Assembly: GCA_028066335.1 (NCBI GenBank)
Contig: JALCBQ010000002.1
Coordinates: 1-56,714, forward strand
DNA length: 56,714 bases
Direction of reading: 5' to 3'
Source of the DNA: Pirellulaceae bacterium
GTDB lineage: Bacteria > Planctomycetota > Planctomycetia > Pirellulales > Pirellulaceae
The notes under the pieces were generated by a model. The model had not been told where the DNA came from. It ran no database searches and saw only the letters and a program-made list of their open reading frames with translations. A program made the position numbers and the translations under genes. Shown here one piece after another: positions 36,516 through 46,053 of the stretch (position 1 is its first letter; each line of letters opens with the position of its first letter).

Positions 36516-38591
36516 CTACTCTTTAATAATGCGTGGGGTAGAAACCCCATATCGTTTGAGTTTTCGATCGAGAGTCGAACGCTCAATACCCAGAATTGAG
36601 GCTGCCTGACTTTTATTTCCCGAAGTCGCCCTTAAAGTTGCCAGGATATGCTCTTTTTCGACTTCGGCCAATGACCGAGGGGGGGGAGAGGAGATCTTGC
36701 CGTTGGTGTGGTCGTCCTCATCTAGACTGAGAGAGTCAGCAGGGGTCCTATGGTTTGGGGAAGAGGCGAGGCTCGGTTGTGATAGATCGGCAAGAGGAAG
36801 GTCGTTCGGTTGAATATACTCAAAAGGGGTAAGGACGACAGCTCGCTCAACTACATTTTTTAGTTCTCGGATATTTCCGGGCCACTGATAGACCTGAAGA
36901 TGTTTCAGGGCTTCAGGGGTAAATCCTTTGATCTTTCGGCCCGCTTCGAGGTTAAACCGTTGTAAAAAGTGATTTGCAAGCTCTACGATATCATCTTTTC
37001 TGTCACGTAGCGGTGGGACCAAAATTTCGATGACTTTTAGGCGAAAATAGAGATCTTGCCGAAAAAGATTCTTTTGAATAGCTTGTTCAAGGTCACGATT
37101 TGTTGCGGCGATTACTCGGACATCGGCAAAGATCGCCTCGTTTCCACCGAGTCGTTCAAAGGGATGGCCTTCTAAAACTCGCAAAAATTTGGCTTGTAAG
37201 GTTGGGCTCATTTCACCGATTTCATCGAGCATTAAGGTCCCTTCGTGAGCCGCTTCAAATTTTCCAATTTTTCGTTCTGTTGCGCCGGTAAAGGCGCCTC
37301 TCTCGTGGCCGAACAATTCGCTCTCTAGCAAGGTCTCCGAAAGGGCGGCACAATTAAGGCAGATAAAAGGGCCCGATTTTTGGGGACTGGCAAAATGGAC
37401 CGCTCGAGCGACAAGCTCTTTACCGACACCACTTTCACCCCGAATAAAGATCGTCGCCTTACTCGGTGCTGCACGGGCAATCTCTTGTTGAACCCGTTGT
37501 AGTTGCAAACTCCGGCCGACAAGGTTTGAGTCAGTACCGAGCCGCTGGCGCAGCTCTTGGATTTCGTCTTGGGTCTGTAAGAGATTTTCTTCGAGTTTTC
37601 GTTGACCATACAAATTTTTCAAAGCCAATGCAACGTTGTCGGCAACGGCCAGGGTAAATTCAAGGTCGTCAGGGTCGGGGACACGGTTGCTGTCCGTAAA
37701 ATAGAGGTGGATAAGGCCTAAAATTTGTTCCCCTTGCCGAATAGGGGTACAGATAACGCTTGTCGCATGGATTTCACCACGGCTGTCTTGAGCGGCGAGC
37801 GTCTCGTCATCGGAGATATTCCGCGCCAAGATCGCCTCTCCTTCTTTGAGAACAGTCTGTGCCAAAAAAGGGGTAATTTTTTGATACGGTTTTTTATGGT
37901 GAGAAAAGGAGGCGGCGATTTCTAGGAATTTCTCTGAAGGGGGCTCTTGTTGTTGTGCAAAGCTAAGAAGAAGGACAGCCCCTGCGTCGGCTTTGATATT
38001 TTCTAAAATACCAGAAAGAGCTGTCTGTGAAATCGTGTAGATATCTTGTTTTTGCCCAAGGTCAAAAGCTAGGCGGCAAAGAGTTGAGGCAGCCTGACTG
38101 AATTTTGGCTGGGTAAGACTTCCCTTATCTTGTTTCCCCGAAAGGAATTTGGTCTTGTCTCGCCGATGAGTGATTTTGGGTTGTTCCCAGTCGAACGTAT
38201 TGGTGTCGGCATCGACTTTGGCTATGACTGTTTCTTCTCCTGAAAACGTCTCTGCTGTCTTGGCTCGAGCTGGTCCCGAAGAAAGAGCCTCTTCGAGGTT
38301 ATAAGAGAAAAGCATCTGGAAGTCGGCAATTTGAATGACGTCTCCTTCCAAAAGAAGGTGGTCCGATTCGAGTGGGGTACCTTTGACAATCGTTCCGTTT
38401 CGTGAACCTAGGTCACGCAATGTCCAGTGATTGTCGGTAAAAAAAATCTCGGCGTGATAGCGGCTACAACGGTCGTCTTTGACAACAATCTGGTTCGTCG
38501 TTGCACGACCCATAGAGGTGGTACGCCCAGGGACAAGACGAAAGACATCTGTCCAGCTATTTCCTTCACGAATGACCAAATAGGCGACCAT
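36516..38591 (-). CDS. FHA-GAF-sigma54 activator (NtrC-type) with Fis-type HTH
   Basis: A 691-residue transcription activator. The N-terminal FHA domain (about 1-100) has [12 protein letters not shown] and SRNGT, the residues that bind phospho-threonine. A linker leads to a GAF domain (about 170-335). The AAA+ domain has Walker A GESGVGKE (about 384), the GAFTGA loop that contacts sigma54, and Walker [10 protein letters not shown]. The C-terminal Fis helix-turn-helix is [20 protein letters not shown]. It should drive sigma54-dependent promoters in response to a phosphorylated protein partner and a GAF ligand, with no receiver domain. The nearby Hanks kinase is a candidate partner (inference). 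Confidence 0.95.
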   Translation of the reverse strand: MVAYLVIREGNSWTDVFRLVPGRTTSMGRATTNQIVVKDDRCSRYHAEIFFTDNHWTLRDLGSRNGTIVKGTPLESDHLLLEGDVIQIADFQMLFSYNLEEALSSGPARAKTAETFSGEETVIAKVDADTNTFDWEQPKITHRRDKTKFLSGKQDKGSLTQPKFSQAASTLCRLAFDLGQKQDIYTISQTALSGILENIKADAGAVLLLSFAQQQEPPSEKFLEIAASFSHHKKPYQKITPFLAQTVLKEGEAILARNISDDETLAAQDSRGEIHATSVICTPIRQGEQILGLIHLYFTDSNRVPDPDDLEFTLAVADNVALALKNLYGQRKLEENLLQTQDEIQELRQRLGTDSNLVGRSLQLQRVQQEIARAAPSKATIFIRGESGVGKELVARAVHFASPQKSGPFICLNCAALSETLLESELFGHERGAFTGATERKIGKFEAAHEGTLMLDEIGEMSPTLQAKFLRVLEGHPFERLGGNEAIFADVRVIAATNRDLEQAIQKNLFRQDLYFRLKVIEILVPPLRDRKDDIVELANHFLQRFNLEAGRKIKGFTPEALKHLQVYQWPGNIRELKNVVERAVVLTPFEYIQPNDLPLADLSQPSLASSPNHRTPADSLSLDEDDHTNGKISSPPPRSLAEVEKEHILATLRATSGNKSQAASILGIERSTLDRKLKRYGVSTPRIIKE

Positions 38592-38811
38592 TACACTCCA
38601 AGCATATAGAGAAGATCAAAGAGAACCAAACTTTCAAAGGAGGCCAGGAGTGTGGATACTCCCGGTTTTCCGTTGTTTCTCTTTAATTTTAGCTGGCAAA
38701 CTGTTTTTGTCTATCGTTCAAATGAAGAGGGCTATAGTCTCTGCTTTTTGAAGCTATCGATAATGTTTAATAAGAGATATTCAAAACTAGGGTTTTTGAA
38801 TGTGAAGGCCT

Positions 38812-39132
38812 TTAGAAAATTCCGAGTTGATCACGAGCATCTTCGGTCATTCGATCAGGGGTCCATTGAGGTTCCATGACGATTCGGACATCGGCCTCGT
38901 TAACTTCTTCGAGGTCTTCGACAACTTGTTTACTTTGGCCAACAAGTTGTGGGCCGGCAGGGCACATTGGGCTGGTAAGAGTCATTTCGATGTTTACATC
39001 GAACATGGCGCCATTTTCTCGTTCAGTAAGTTCGACCTTATAGACGAGTCCTAGGTCGACGATGTTTACAAATAGCTCGGGATCGATGACCTGTTTGAGC
39101 GTTTCAAAAACTTGTTCTTCGGAAAGTGCCAT
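38812..39132 (-). CDS. SufT-like MIP18/DUF59 iron-sulfur assembly protein
   Basis: A 106-residue protein. I chose the ATG at 39132 (MALSEEQVFETLKQV) because AGAGAGGA lies well placed upstream; the frame runs six codons further. The DUF59/MIP18 pattern is clear: VIDPELFVNIVDLGLVY and the conserved cysteine in SPMCPAGPQL. Members aid maturation of Fe-S proteins or ring-hydroxylating complexes. It is the last gene of the SUF cluster on the minus strand, about 106 bases beyond the Rieske gene, which supports a SUF role. Confidence 0.9.
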   Translation of the reverse strand: MALSEEQVFETLKQVIDPELFVNIVDLGLVYKVELTERENGAMFDVNIEMTLTSPMCPAGPQLVGQSKQVVEDLEEVNEADVRIVMEPQWTPDRMTEDARDQLGIF

Positions 39133-39238
39133 ATAAATCCTCTCTTTCAAAATTCGCTAAAAATAGTCTCTACAGTTTGTATTCTAATTTATCTATAAAA
39201 TTTAAAATTTGTTCGAGCCTATAACAACCCAAAACGAT

Positions 39239-39556
39239 TTAGTCTTCGTTAATTCGAATGTAGACTTTGCCCTCTTCTTCTTTGACTTCGTGAACTCGGG
39301 TCGGTGAAGTCGCTGGTAAGCAGAGATTTTTGCCGGTTCGAATGTCAAACTTAGCACCATGACGAGTACAAGCGATCGAGTATCCATCGAGCTTACCATC
39401 AGCCAAGGGGCCGTTGTCGTGTGTGCAGGTGTCTTCAAGACAGTAAAAGGTACCACTCACATGAAAGAGGGCAACAATATGGCCCGAAACCTCAAAGACC
39501 TCTTTTCCTGGGTCGGGAAGTTTGTCAACGGTCGTAACAAAGACATATTCACTCAT
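39239..39556 (-). CDS. Rieske-type [2Fe-2S] ferredoxin
   Basis: A protein of 105 residues from the ATG at 39556 (MSEYVFVTTVDKLP); the frame extends 16 codons upstream. The Rieske ligands are present as CTH in EDTCTHDNGPLADG and CTRHG in IACTRHGAKFD, binding a [2Fe-2S] cluster by two Cys and two His. The small size with no other domain matches soluble Rieske ferredoxins. Its place between SufD and the SufT-like gene suggests an electron-transfer or cluster-related role in SUF assembly, as seen in other bacteria with a Rieske gene in suf operons. Confidence 0.9.
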   Translation of the reverse strand: MSEYVFVTTVDKLPDPGKEVFEVSGHIVALFHVSGTFYCLEDTCTHDNGPLADGKLDGYSIACTRHGAKFDIRTGKNLCLPATSPTRVHEVKEEEGKVYIRINED

Positions 39557-39760
39557 GGCTGGCTTTTCTTGTTGGATTAGCTGGTATGGGGCCGTGGATG
39601 GCAAGGAGACAAATTTACCAATAAGGAGGCAGGATATGGGGCAACTGTCTTTACTCTCTCTATTTATTCTACTATAACCGACCGATACGGGCGAGGTTTA
39701 TCCCCCACCGGGGAGTGGGGGGTTTGCAATTGGCACTCTTTCATTGCCGAAGGTAAAATC

Positions 39761-39836
39761 AACTGAGGAAAGTCGGTAGGAGACCTCCCTGTTGCTGGGA
39801 GATATGTTGAGGTTTAAAGCCGGCTGACTTTCAGTT
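39761..39836 (-). promoter_or_regulatory. Compound inverted repeat between sufD and Rieske genes
   Basis: In the 294-base gap, AACTGA (39761-39766) and AAGTC (39770-39774) pair with GACTT (39826-39830) and TCAGTT (39831-39836), closing a 76-base element. Inside, CTCCC (39785-39789) pairs with GGGAG (39797-39801). ACCTC (39783-39787) can instead pair with GAGGT (39809-39813), so two exclusive folds exist. It may process or attenuate the suf transcript. No U-tract is present. Confidence 0.4.
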
Positions 39837-39850
39837 AACTACTCTCAAAA

Positions 39851-41182
39851 CTAACTGTAGTCTCGAACCCGGGAGGCGATCGCCTGACCAAGTGCTTCAC
39901 GGACTGGCTCAAGAGTAATACGATCAAAGACTTGTTGAAAAAATCCGTTGACAATCATCCGGACTGCTTCTTTACGGGTAAATCCTCGTGTTCGGGCGTA
40001 GAAAATAAGTTCTTCTTCGACCTTACTCGTTGTCGCACCATGGGTGCAACGGACATCGTCGGCTTCAATTTCTAAACCAGGGATAGAGTCGCTTCGTGCT
40101 TGTTGCGTGAGTAGAAGGTTATCATTGCGTTGGTAGCCGTCGGTTCTTTGAGCCTCTTTGTCGACTTTGATCATACCACGCCAGACAGTTCGGGCCGTGT
40201 CTTGGAGAGCGACCTTATAGAGGAAGTCGCTACGACAGTTCGGTGCCTTGTGATGTTGCAAGGTATGGTAATCAAGGTGCTGGCTCTCTTCAGCAAACAT
40301 AACTCCATTGACCTGGCAATGGGAATCAGTCCCTTCTAGCAGAACATGTTGGTTCACTTTGCTGAGCTTGCTCCCGAGTGCGCCCGCTGTCCATTGGAGA
40401 GAGCTATTTTGTCCGACGGTTGCCCTTTGTTGGGCAAAGTGCCACACTTTTTTCCCCCAGTTTTGTAAGTTAACATAACGGAAATGGGCATTATCCGCGA
40501 CGTAGAGTTCAACGCCACCACAGTGAAGCCCACCGTCGGTCGCTTTGGGAGAAGTCAATTCAGAAACAAGGCTTGCTTCGGCTCCCTCTTCTAAAATAAC
40601 GAGGGTGTGGCTAAGATCTGTCTGCCCATCTGAGATTGCAGCGAGGGTAAAGAGTGGATCATCAACGACGACCCCTCGTGGAACATAGAGGACAAGGCCC
40701 CCCTGAAAAAATGCACCGTGAAGGGCAGCAAATTTATCGTAGTCCGTCTCAAACGCCTTCTTTAACAAATAAGGCTTAAGAAGGTCGCCATGCTCTGGGA
40801 GCAGTTGTTCGAGTGTACCGAAAAGGATCCCCTTTTTTTGCCATTTCTCGGTCAGGTGGCTTTCGTGATTTTGTCCGTTAGTGGTAATGATTTTGCCTGC
40901 AAGTTCTAGCCCCTGATCTAGGAGAGTCGTTGGCAATTTGTCGAAGAGGTTTTTGGGTGACGTACCACCAGAATGGCGAGGAGGAGAAAAACGGTCGAGC
41001 TTGAATAACCGGATGTCGGTCCGTTTCCACTCTTCCTCTCTGGTCGTTGGCATGTCGAGAGTTTGAAAGTGTTCAAACGCCTCTTGCCGACGTTGGGTCA
41101 ACCAGTCCGGTTCCGAAAGAGATTGAAGAAGTTGCTCAAAATTAGCTTGGTCAAAGCGTTCCGTTGTCGCAAGTTCGGTCAT
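39851..41182 (-). CDS. sufD: SufD, Fe-S cluster scaffold subunit
   Basis: A 443-residue protein of the SufB/SufD beta-helix family. It carries the C-terminal signature RCTHGATTSKVEEELIFYAR (with the conserved His) and EAVRMIVNGFFQQV. The N-terminal helical part (SLSEPDWLTQRRQEAFEHF) also matches SufD. SufD forms a SufBC2D complex that builds iron-sulfur clusters with ATP from SufC, using sulfur delivered to SufB. The gene follows sufB on the minus strand with a 160-base gap. No cysteine desulfurase (SufS) gene is in this window. Confidence 0.95.
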   Translation of the reverse strand: MTELATTERFDQANFEQLLQSLSEPDWLTQRRQEAFEHFQTLDMPTTREEEWKRTDIRLFKLDRFSPPRHSGGTSPKNLFDKLPTTLLDQGLELAGKIITTNGQNHESHLTEKWQKKGILFGTLEQLLPEHGDLLKPYLLKKAFETDYDKFAALHGAFFQGGLVLYVPRGVVVDDPLFTLAAISDGQTDLSHTLVILEEGAEASLVSELTSPKATDGGLHCGGVELYVADNAHFRYVNLQNWGKKVWHFAQQRATVGQNSSLQWTAGALGSKLSKVNQHVLLEGTDSHCQVNGVMFAEESQHLDYHTLQHHKAPNCRSDFLYKVALQDTARTVWRGMIKVDKEAQRTDGYQRNDNLLLTQQARSDSIPGLEIEADDVRCTHGATTSKVEEELIFYARTRGFTRKEAVRMIVNGFFQQVFDRITLEPVREALGQAIASRVRDYS

Positions 41183-41343
41183 TACGTTTTGTTCTTGGAA
41201 ATCAATAAAATAGTTGGGAAACTTGTGAGGACTATTGAGAGGTCAGACAGTTTGAATCGGTCGAAGATTCGAAAGTTCAGCTCTTATTATTGTGGTCGAT
41301 CTCAAAAATGGCTCTGGTGTGAAAATTGTCTCAAAAAGAGGCG

Positions 41344-42777
41344 TTAGCCAACGGAACCTTCCATTTGAAGTTGAATCAAACGATTGAGTTCAACGGCATA
41401 TTCCATCGGGAGTTCCTTGACGAGAGGTTCAATAAAACCGTTGACGATCATTGTGCTTGCCTCGGTTTCGGAAAGTCCTCGACTCATGAGGTAAAAGAGC
41501 TGTTCTTCTCCAATACGAGAGACAGACGCTTCGTGGCCAATGGAGACATCTTGTTCTCCAATTTCGATATAAGGATAGGTATCACTACGACTTTCCGGGT
41601 CGAGGATCAATGCGTCGCAGACGACATTGCATTTGGCACCGATAGCACCTTTTTCGACCTTTGCAAGGCCACGGTAGCTGCTGCGGCCACCATCTTTGGA
41701 GATCGATTTCGAGATAATCTGCCCCGTCGTGTTTGGTGCAGCATGGATCAATTTGGCACCGGCGTCTTGGTGCTGACCTTTGGAGGAGAAAGCAATCGAT
41801 AAAATTTCGCCACGGGCGCCTGGCTCTGCCATAACAACAGCAGGGTATTTCATCGTTAATTGGCTACCAAGGTTACCATCGACCCATTCCATGACTGCGT
41901 CTTCATGGGCAACTGCCCGCTTGGTTACAAGGTTATAGATATTATTTGCCCAGTTTTGAATGGTCGAATATCGGCACCGGGCATTCTTTTTGACAATGAC
42001 TTCAACGACTGCCGAGTGGAGCGATTCAGAGGTATACATCGGGGCGGTGCATCCTTCGACGTAATGAATTTTTGACCCTTCATCGCAGATAATAAGCGTT
42101 CTTTCAAACTGGCCCATACTCTCTTCATTGATACGGAAATAGGCTTGAAGAGGGAACTCGATTTCAACCCCTGGGGGAACATAGATGAACGAGCCACCCG
42201 ACCAGACGGCCGAGTTAAGGGCGGCAAATTTGTTGTCTTCTGGTGGGATAATCGTCCCAAAATATTCACGTAGAAGTTCCGAATGTTCCCGAACGGCAGT
42301 ATCGGTATCGGTGAAGATAACCCCTTTTTTTGCAAGATCTTCTTGAAGAGAGCCGTAGACGACTTCGCTTTCGAACTGTGCCTTGACACCGGCCAGGAAC
42401 TTTCTTTCGGCTTCAGGGATACCGAGCTTTTCAAAAGTCTCTTTGATTTCGTCGGGGACTTCGTCCCATGTTCTCCCCTGTTCGTTTGTCGGCTTGAGAT
42501 AGTAATAAATATCATCAAAGTCGATATTGATTGCCCCACCCCAATTCGGCATCGGTTTGGACTCGAAAATTTCGAGCGATTTCAGACGAAATTGCCGCAT
42601 CCAGTCGGGCTCATTTTTAATGTCCGATATTTGGTGAATGATCTCTTTATCGACCCCTTTACGGGCTTTAAAGACAGCCTTTGTTTCCGTCCGAAAATCG
42701 TATTTATTAATGCCGTCGGTCAACGGATCGACCGGTTGAATATTGGCCGGCTCAGTGGAGGAGGTATCTATCGACAT
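41344..42777 (-). CDS. sufB: SufB, Fe-S cluster scaffold subunit
   Basis: A 477-residue SufB, close to the usual length. Family features include [18 protein letters not shown] near the N-terminus, [37 protein letters not shown], and the C-terminal [18 protein letters not shown] with the conserved His/Glu. Cysteines in CNVVCDAL and CTAP are candidates for sulfur acceptance and relay. SufB is the core scaffold of the SufBCD complex. It lies between sufC (upstream, about 100 bases) and sufD (downstream) in the operon. Confidence 0.97.
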   Translation of the reverse strand: MSIDTSSTEPANIQPVDPLTDGINKYDFRTETKAVFKARKGVDKEIIHQISDIKNEPDWMRQFRLKSLEIFESKPMPNWGGAINIDFDDIYYYLKPTNEQGRTWDEVPDEIKETFEKLGIPEAERKFLAGVKAQFESEVVYGSLQEDLAKKGVIFTDTDTAVREHSELLREYFGTIIPPEDNKFAALNSAVWSGGSFIYVPPGVEIEFPLQAYFRINEESMGQFERTLIICDEGSKIHYVEGCTAPMYTSESLHSAVVEVIVKKNARCRYSTIQNWANNIYNLVTKRAVAHEDAVMEWVDGNLGSQLTMKYPAVVMAEPGARGEILSIAFSSKGQHQDAGAKLIHAAPNTTGQIISKSISKDGGRSSYRGLAKVEKGAIGAKCNVVCDALILDPESRSDTYPYIEIGEQDVSIGHEASVSRIGEEQLFYLMSRGLSETEASTMIVNGFIEPLVKELPMEYAVELNRLIQLQMEGSVG

Positions 42778-42877
42778 GGTCGTGTACTCGCTACTAGTGG
42801 AAACTTTTTTGTATGGCTAATTTTATTGGAGAATCGAGTTCTTGTTAATCGTCGTGTAATCCTTGGGGTTTTAGCGT

Positions 42878-43663
42878 TTATGGCGTGGCAGCTTCGGAAG
42901 GATGTTCTGCACGAATACGCTCGTACCCCTTTGTATGAAGCTCGGCTGCAAGCTCAGCCCCACCCGTTTCGACAATTTTTCCATCAAGGATGACATGGGC
43001 AAAATCGGGGGGATTATGGACGAGTAGTTTATCGTGGTGAGTAATGATAAGGAGGCCCATCTCTTGACCACCAATATCAGCGATACTTTGGCTTGCAAGG
43101 CGGACAGCGTCGGCATCAAGGCCACTGTCGGTCTCGTCGAGGATTGCAAATTTTGGCTGAAGCATAGCGAGCTGCAAAATTTCGGCCCGCTTCATCTCTC
43201 CACCCGAAAAACCATCGTTGACATACCTTCTGGCAAACTCAGGATCCATTTGGAGCTGAGCCATCTTCTCTTTGAGCTCTTTTCGGAACTCTTTCATGGC
43301 GATGAGGTCTTCTCCCTCTTGCCGGTCGGGGTTCCTGACATTGGTCGTGCTATGGCGTAAAAAGTCGGCCATTTTCACCCCCGGGACAGAGGTTGGACGT
43401 TGAAAGGCCATGAAAAGGCCGGCTCTGGCCCGCTCGTCGGCCTCTTTTTCCAAAAGGCTCTCGCCATTGAGAAAAATATCCCCCTCGGTGATCTCGTAGG
43501 CAGGGTGCCCCATAATAGCAAAGCCAAGGGTACTTTTCCCTGACCCGTTTGGGCCCATTAGTGCATGGGTTTCACCACGTCGAATGGTGAGGTTTACCCC
43601 TTTGAGAATAGGCTTTTCGTTAATACTTACGTGCAAGTTTTCGATTTTGAGCTGATCTGTCAT
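42878..43663 (-). CDS. sufC: SufC, ABC-type ATPase of the SUF complex
   Basis: The family start is the ATG at 43663 (MTDQLKIENLHVSIN), giving 261 residues. The open frame continues upstream into nuoB and is not coding there. Walker A is GPNGSGKST, the ABC signature is FSGGEMKR and Walker B is FAILDETDSGLD, as in SufC. The ATPase drives conformational change of SufB/SufD during cluster assembly. The gene order nuoB-sufC-sufB-sufD on one strand points to one transcript, with about 145 bases between nuoB and sufC. Confidence 0.97.
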   Translation of the reverse strand: MTDQLKIENLHVSINEKPILKGVNLTIRRGETHALMGPNGSGKSTLGFAIMGHPAYEITEGDIFLNGESLLEKEADERARAGLFMAFQRPTSVPGVKMADFLRHSTTNVRNPDRQEGEDLIAMKEFRKELKEKMAQLQMDPEFARRYVNDGFSGGEMKRAEILQLAMLQPKFAILDETDSGLDADAVRLASQSIADIGGQEMGLLIITHHDKLLVHNPPDFAHVILDGKIVETGGAELAAELHTKGYERIRAEHPSEAATP

Positions 43664-43808
43664 TATGTCTTTTATCGTAACCAAAAATTGAATTAAAACA
43701 ATAAAAACTATTTTTAATAAGAAAAATCGTTTCTGTACACCCTTGGCGACACTTGGTTTGTTGAAAATCGCCTTATTTTTGACAAAAGGAGGGGTGCCAG
43801 AGAAGATT

Positions 43809-44510
43809 TTACTTCTTCTTGGGGAGGTAGAGGTGATGATCGAATTTCGGCGTCTGTTCTTCAGGAGAGTAGGCGTAGCCGCTGTGATGAGGAATTGGTA
43901 GCTCGTCGCTGACTTTTTGGTCTGTTCTCTTGGCTCGGGTAAAGCTTTTGAGCCCTTGCCCAATTTGTCGTAGCCAGCCCTTTGATTTTGAAGCCCTTTC
44001 TTTCTTTTTCGCAAGGCGGTGAGCCTGCATTTTGTCCTGGAGACGCATAACCCCTTCAAGCAACGCTTCAGGACGGGGAGGGCACCCCGGAATGTAGACA
44101 TCAACTGGAACGACGAGGTCGACCCCTTTCACCACGTGGTACCCCCATTTGAAATAGGGACCACCACCGACGGTACATGCACCCATGGCAATCACGTATT
44201 TCGGGTCGGGCATTTGGTGGTAGAGTTTTCGAACACGGCTGGCCATTTTATAAGTGACCGTACCGGCGACGATCATCAAGTCGGATTGACGAGGGCTTGC
44301 TCGAAAGGCACCTGCTCCAAATCGTTCCAAGTCATACCGTGGTGACATCGTTGCCATCATTTCAATGGCACAACAAGCAAGGCCAAAAGTCATCGGCCAA
44401 ATGCTCGATTGCCGTGCCCAGTTGGTCGCCTCTTCAATCGTTGTGAGGAGGACATTTTCTTCGAACCGTCCCTCGATCCAAGGGGTTGTCGTGTCGTGAG
44501 CTGGATTCAT
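43809..44510 (-). CDS. nuoB: NADH-quinone oxidoreductase subunit B (NuoB)
   Basis: A 233-residue protein from the ATG at 44510; a TTG seven codons upstream is less likely. All four cluster N2 ligands are visible: two adjacent Cys in [11 protein letters not shown], one in [12 protein letters not shown] and one in [15 protein letters not shown]. NuoB carries the last Fe-S cluster before quinone in respiratory complex I. After the conserved core (ending near RLQDKMQ) there is a basic C-terminal extension of about 70 residues. No other nuo gene is near; instead it lies between a SufR-like regulator and sufC, an unusual place. Confidence 0.94.
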   Translation of the reverse strand: MNPAHDTTTPWIEGRFEENVLLTTIEEATNWARQSSIWPMTFGLACCAIEMMATMSPRYDLERFGAGAFRASPRQSDLMIVAGTVTYKMASRVRKLYHQMPDPKYVIAMGACTVGGGPYFKWGYHVVKGVDLVVPVDVYIPGCPPRPEALLEGVMRLQDKMQAHRLAKKKERASKSKGWLRQIGQGLKSFTRAKRTDQKVSDELPIPHHSGYAYSPEEQTPKFDHHLYLPKKK

Positions 44511-44640
44511 GTTTTGTACTGGTCGATTCAAAGGTGTTCGGTTTAGTTTGTCGGCAACCTATGTGTGGCTTGCCCAGAGATGAAGTTCTCGTGATCTGAC
44601 TCGTTCGTTGGTGGTGAGGCTTTTTTGTCTTTGCAGAACT

Positions 44641-45501
44641 CTACGATTGCCCTATTTTTTCGGAGGTCGAGTCGGGTGTCAAAGATGTTTCCGGGGCAAA
44701 AGTACATCGGGTCATCTGGGATTGGCCACTGACACACGATACCTTTAAACCGATTTTTTGGCCAAAAAGTTCACTGAAAATTAACTCTTCTAAACGACAA
44801 ATAAGCCGTTTTTCGTCGAGAAGGCCAGGGAAGGGACAAGCCTGAGCATTGAGTATAGGTAACAAAGGTGTTGGCCTCTCCTTATTCGGCTCATTTTCTG
44901 TGGAGAGGGTAGGGCGTCGTTCTTGACCTTCTGGGGGCTCACCAGACGGGAAGGGCTCTTTGGGTAATTTGCCTGGACCGTTGGTGCCACTTTGAACTGT
45001 GCTTTGATCGGTGTCGCTGCTTTGATCGGTGTCGCTAGCCAAGCCGTCGTTTTCAGTGAACTGGCTTTCGTTCGCTTCGAATGGAATGTAGCGGCTACGA
45101 AAATAGTCGGCGACACTTTGCATTCGTTCCTCAAGAGTTTCACCAGTAATGTGTTGGGAAATCTCGTGAGCGACCGACTTTGCAATCTGCCTGAGTAGAC
45201 GTTGCTGAACATCGTATTCGTCCAAAGCTGCGATCGCTTGCCACATCGCCCCTGTCAGTGACAAGAGGAGATTTCCCGAGGCTTGAGCACCAGCCAGGGT
45301 TAACTCGTATGAGTGGCTTGGACGGCCACGTCCGGCCTTGTTTGTCGAGCGTTGAATGTAACCGAGGGCGGTTAGCCTTGTTAGTCGTTGCCGGATAGCG
45401 GTCGCTGTCACTTCAAACGCATCGGCCATTTCGGGGATTTTCAGATCACCACGAACTCGTAAAAGATTCAGTAAAGCGTTGTCTGATTGAAGGTGTTCCA
45501 T
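44641..45501 (-). CDS. sufR: SufR-like winged-helix regulator with four-cysteine sensor domain
   Basis: A 286-residue regulator. The N-terminal winged helix (about 1-70) has PEMADAFEVTATAIRQRL as the recognition helix region and GRGRPSHSYELT as the wing. The C-terminus has Cys222, Cys235, Cys256 and Cys266 in a CPFPGLLDEKRLIC...CVSG...RCTF pattern. It resembles SufR proteins, which bind a [4Fe-4S] cluster and repress suf genes when clusters are plentiful. The first spacing (12 residues) matches SufR; the others (20 and 9) differ. A low-complexity insert (about 145-212) with SDTDQSSDTDQS separates the halves. It heads the SUF gene run. Confidence 0.82.
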   Translation of the reverse strand: MEHLQSDNALLNLLRVRGDLKIPEMADAFEVTATAIRQRLTRLTALGYIQRSTNKAGRGRPSHSYELTLAGAQASGNLLLSLTGAMWQAIAALDEYDVQQRLLRQIAKSVAHEISQHITGETLEERMQSVADYFRSRYIPFEANESQFTENDGLASDTDQSSDTDQSTVQSGTNGPGKLPKEPFPSGEPPEGQERRPTLSTENEPNKERPTPLLPILNAQACPFPGLLDEKRLICRLEELIFSELFGQKIGLKVSCVSGQSQMTRCTFAPETSLTPDSTSEKIGQS

Positions 45502-45533
45502 GGGTCGAGCTTTGCAATAACGGAAAAAAGCTG

Positions 45534-45542
45534 CAACAGTTG
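45534..45542. promoter_or_regulatory. Candidate SufR-type operator CAAC-A-GTTG
   Basis: CAACAGTTG is a small inverted repeat 33 bases before the sufR start codon. Cyanobacterial SufR sites are reported as CAAC-N6-GTTG. The half-sites match but the spacer is one base here, so this is weak. Confidence 0.2.
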
Positions 45543-45898
45543 ATGATACGCATAAACTCAGTCGAAAGACGCAAAAAAGGATAAATCAAGTAACGGATTC
45601 ACGCAAACGTATTTGCCAACAAGATCGGTTAAAACGTCTTTAAAAACATGTTGATCAGAAAGGATACTCTACCTACAGAAACTATACACTCTCTTGTCAT
45701 TTTGACAAGGTATGATCCAAATTGCGCAGGTGTAAAGGGAGTGTTTCTTCTGGGCTTCGGGAAGAGACAGAAAAAAAGGTTCATTTTTTCAATGAAAATA
45801 GAAGAAAATACAAATTTATTCGTGGTTTTTACTGTTTTTCTCATAAGAAATTGCCTATCATGTTGCCCAACCCTCTTTCTGTTTTAGGCAGGAAATGG

Positions 45899-45974
45899 GT
45901 TTGGCCACTTTTCATTGAGGCCATTTTTTTGGACAATTGTCTAAAATAAAAGGCCAAACTCTAGCTCACTAGAG
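45899..45974 (+). promoter_or_regulatory. Nested inverted repeats upstream of the symporter (operator or RNA leader)
   Basis: GTTTGGCC (45899-45906) and GGCCAAAC (45952-45959) are perfect inverted arms. Between them lies a near-palindrome (45927-45946) centred on GACAATTGTC with T and A runs outside. Directly after, CTCTAG-CTCA-CTAGAG (45959-45974) forms a second hairpin. Together with the terminator-like hairpin at 46030 it suggests a folded leader or a compound operator. Confidence 0.45.
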
Positions 45975-46029
45975 GAAAAGGATCCATTAAAGGTAGGTAA
46001 TAGTTAGAGACATCGTTTGGTAGGTTAAG

Positions 46030-46053
46030 AAAAAGGAGCGCCGCTCCTTTTTT
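46030..46053 (+). terminator. Intrinsic-terminator-like hairpin in the symporter leader
   Basis: AAAAAGGAGC, loop GCC, GCTCCTTTTT and one further T: a 10-base-pair perfect stem with an A-run before and a T-run after, so it works on both strands. No gene ends before it on the + strand, and the symporter begins 154 bases later. It may be an attenuator of that gene or the end of a small RNA. Confidence 0.6.

Noticed and set aside
39729..39748. Sigma54-like promoter TTGGCAC...TTGCC
   Set aside because: The GG and GC elements are 12 bases apart, not 10, and the orientation is opposite to the flanking genes.
43664..44104. N-terminal extension of SufC to a 408-residue frame
   Set aside because: The upstream part lies in nuoB and a gap, has no family similarity, and SufC homologues start at the ATG at 43663.
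45629..45949. Overlapping short frames on both strands in the sufR-symporter gap
   Set aside because: They overlap each other in several frames and lack start signals; the region is better explained as regulatory.
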